Of a DNA stretch of 5,969 nt, positions 5,689 to 5,969 are shown piece after piece (positions within the stretch are counted from its first letter, which is position 1; the number at the start of each line of letters is the position of its first letter). The notes under the pieces were generated by a model that made no database searches, was not told where the DNA came from, and was given only the letters and a program-made list of their open reading frames with translations. The translations under genes and the position numbers were made by a program. Source of the stretch: Pseudomonadota bacterium (GTDB taxonomy: Bacteria > Pseudomonadota > Alphaproteobacteria > Rhodospirillales > 2-02-FULL-58-16); assembly GCA_022560215.1 (NCBI GenBank), contig JADFTO010000165.1, positions 1 through 5,969 of the forward strand, given 5' to 3'.

Positions 5689-5969
5689 ATGAAATCAAAA
5701 CTATTGATACTCATGCTTATTCTTCCCTTTACACTATCTGCTCAATATTACGGCGAAAGAGTAACGGAAAAAAGTTTTGAACGATCTAACGTTTACTTTA
5801 AAAGCAATTTTTTAAATACGTTTGGATTGTTTCGATTTAAAAATGTTGCGCCGGGACTTATTGAGGATCCTTTTTTGGACCTGCATCTCAATCCGGCCAA
5901 TTTACCGGAGTTTCAGAATAAAACAGCATTAATCTACCTGGATTTTCGCGGCGATCGCTCCGAAACACC
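5689..5969 (+). CDS. Secreted protein of unknown function, FCB-group-like (3' partial)
   Basis: An open frame of 93 codons runs off the end of the window. The start is ATG 5689, with GGAGA (5679-5683) 5 bases upstream. Residues 1-18 (MKSKLLILMLILPFTLSA) are a typical Sec signal peptide, with probable cleavage before QYYGERV. The mature part is rich in Phe, Asn and Leu and includes FGLFRFKNVAPGLIEDPFLD and HLNPANLPEF, reminiscent of outer-membrane or surface proteins of Bacteroidota and related phyla. I do not recognise a named family. Codon use (TTA, ATA, AAA, TTT) is unlike the mam genes. No link to magnetosome function is visible. Confidence 0.75.
   Translation, partial: MKSKLLILMLILPFTLSAQYYGERVTEKSFERSNVYFKSNFLNTFGLFRFKNVAPGLIEDPFLDLHLNPANLPEFQNKTALIYLDFRGDRSET

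Overview
The window carries the mamK-mamL-mamM-mamN block of a magnetosome (mamAB-type) operon. It comes from a magnetotactic bacterium, most likely an alphaproteobacterium: the mam proteins align closely with those I remember from Magnetospirillum, the mam part is GC-rich, and the first gene contains a piece that looks like an alphaproteobacterial 2-oxoacid dehydrogenase E2 (SucB-type) protein. All genes are on the + strand with short gaps, each with a plausible ribosome binding site, as expected of one transcription unit.

Layout. Positions 1-764: 3' part of a gene encoding the end of a lipoyl domain, a Pro/Ala-rich linker, a peripheral-subunit-binding (E3-binding) domain, and then two copies of a roughly 38-residue motif. 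Positions 823-1182 and 1221-1718: two small genes, one with a basic N-terminus and one with an acidic, Pro-rich N-terminus, each carrying one further copy of the motif. Positions 1808-2869: mamK, the actin-like filament protein. Positions 2915-3157: mamL, a small membrane protein. Positions 3256-4161: mamM, a cation diffusion facilitator. Positions 4222-5538: mamN, an ArsB/NhaD-like transporter. Positions 5539-5688: very AT-rich spacer (about 28% GC by hand count). Positions 5689-5969: 5' end of an unrelated secreted-protein gene.

How it may work together. In Magnetospirillum the slot upstream of mamK holds mamJ, which tethers magnetosomes to MamK filaments. Here that slot holds three proteins sharing one motif, one of them built on an E2-like lipoyl/E3-binding scaffold. 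My inference is that they form a MamJ-like adaptor set, possibly linking the magnetosome or MamK to a lipoamide-dehydrogenase-type partner. MamL, MamM and MamN are the usual membrane-remodelling, iron-import and ion-transport components. The MamM here keeps its transport-site residues but has lost most of the metal-binding residues of its cytosolic domain.

The last ~430 bases do not fit. The gene expected after mamN (mamO) is absent, base composition falls sharply at the mamN stop, and the next gene looks like a secreted protein of a Bacteroidota/FCB-type organism. A chimeric assembly join is the simplest explanation; a real island boundary is the alternative.
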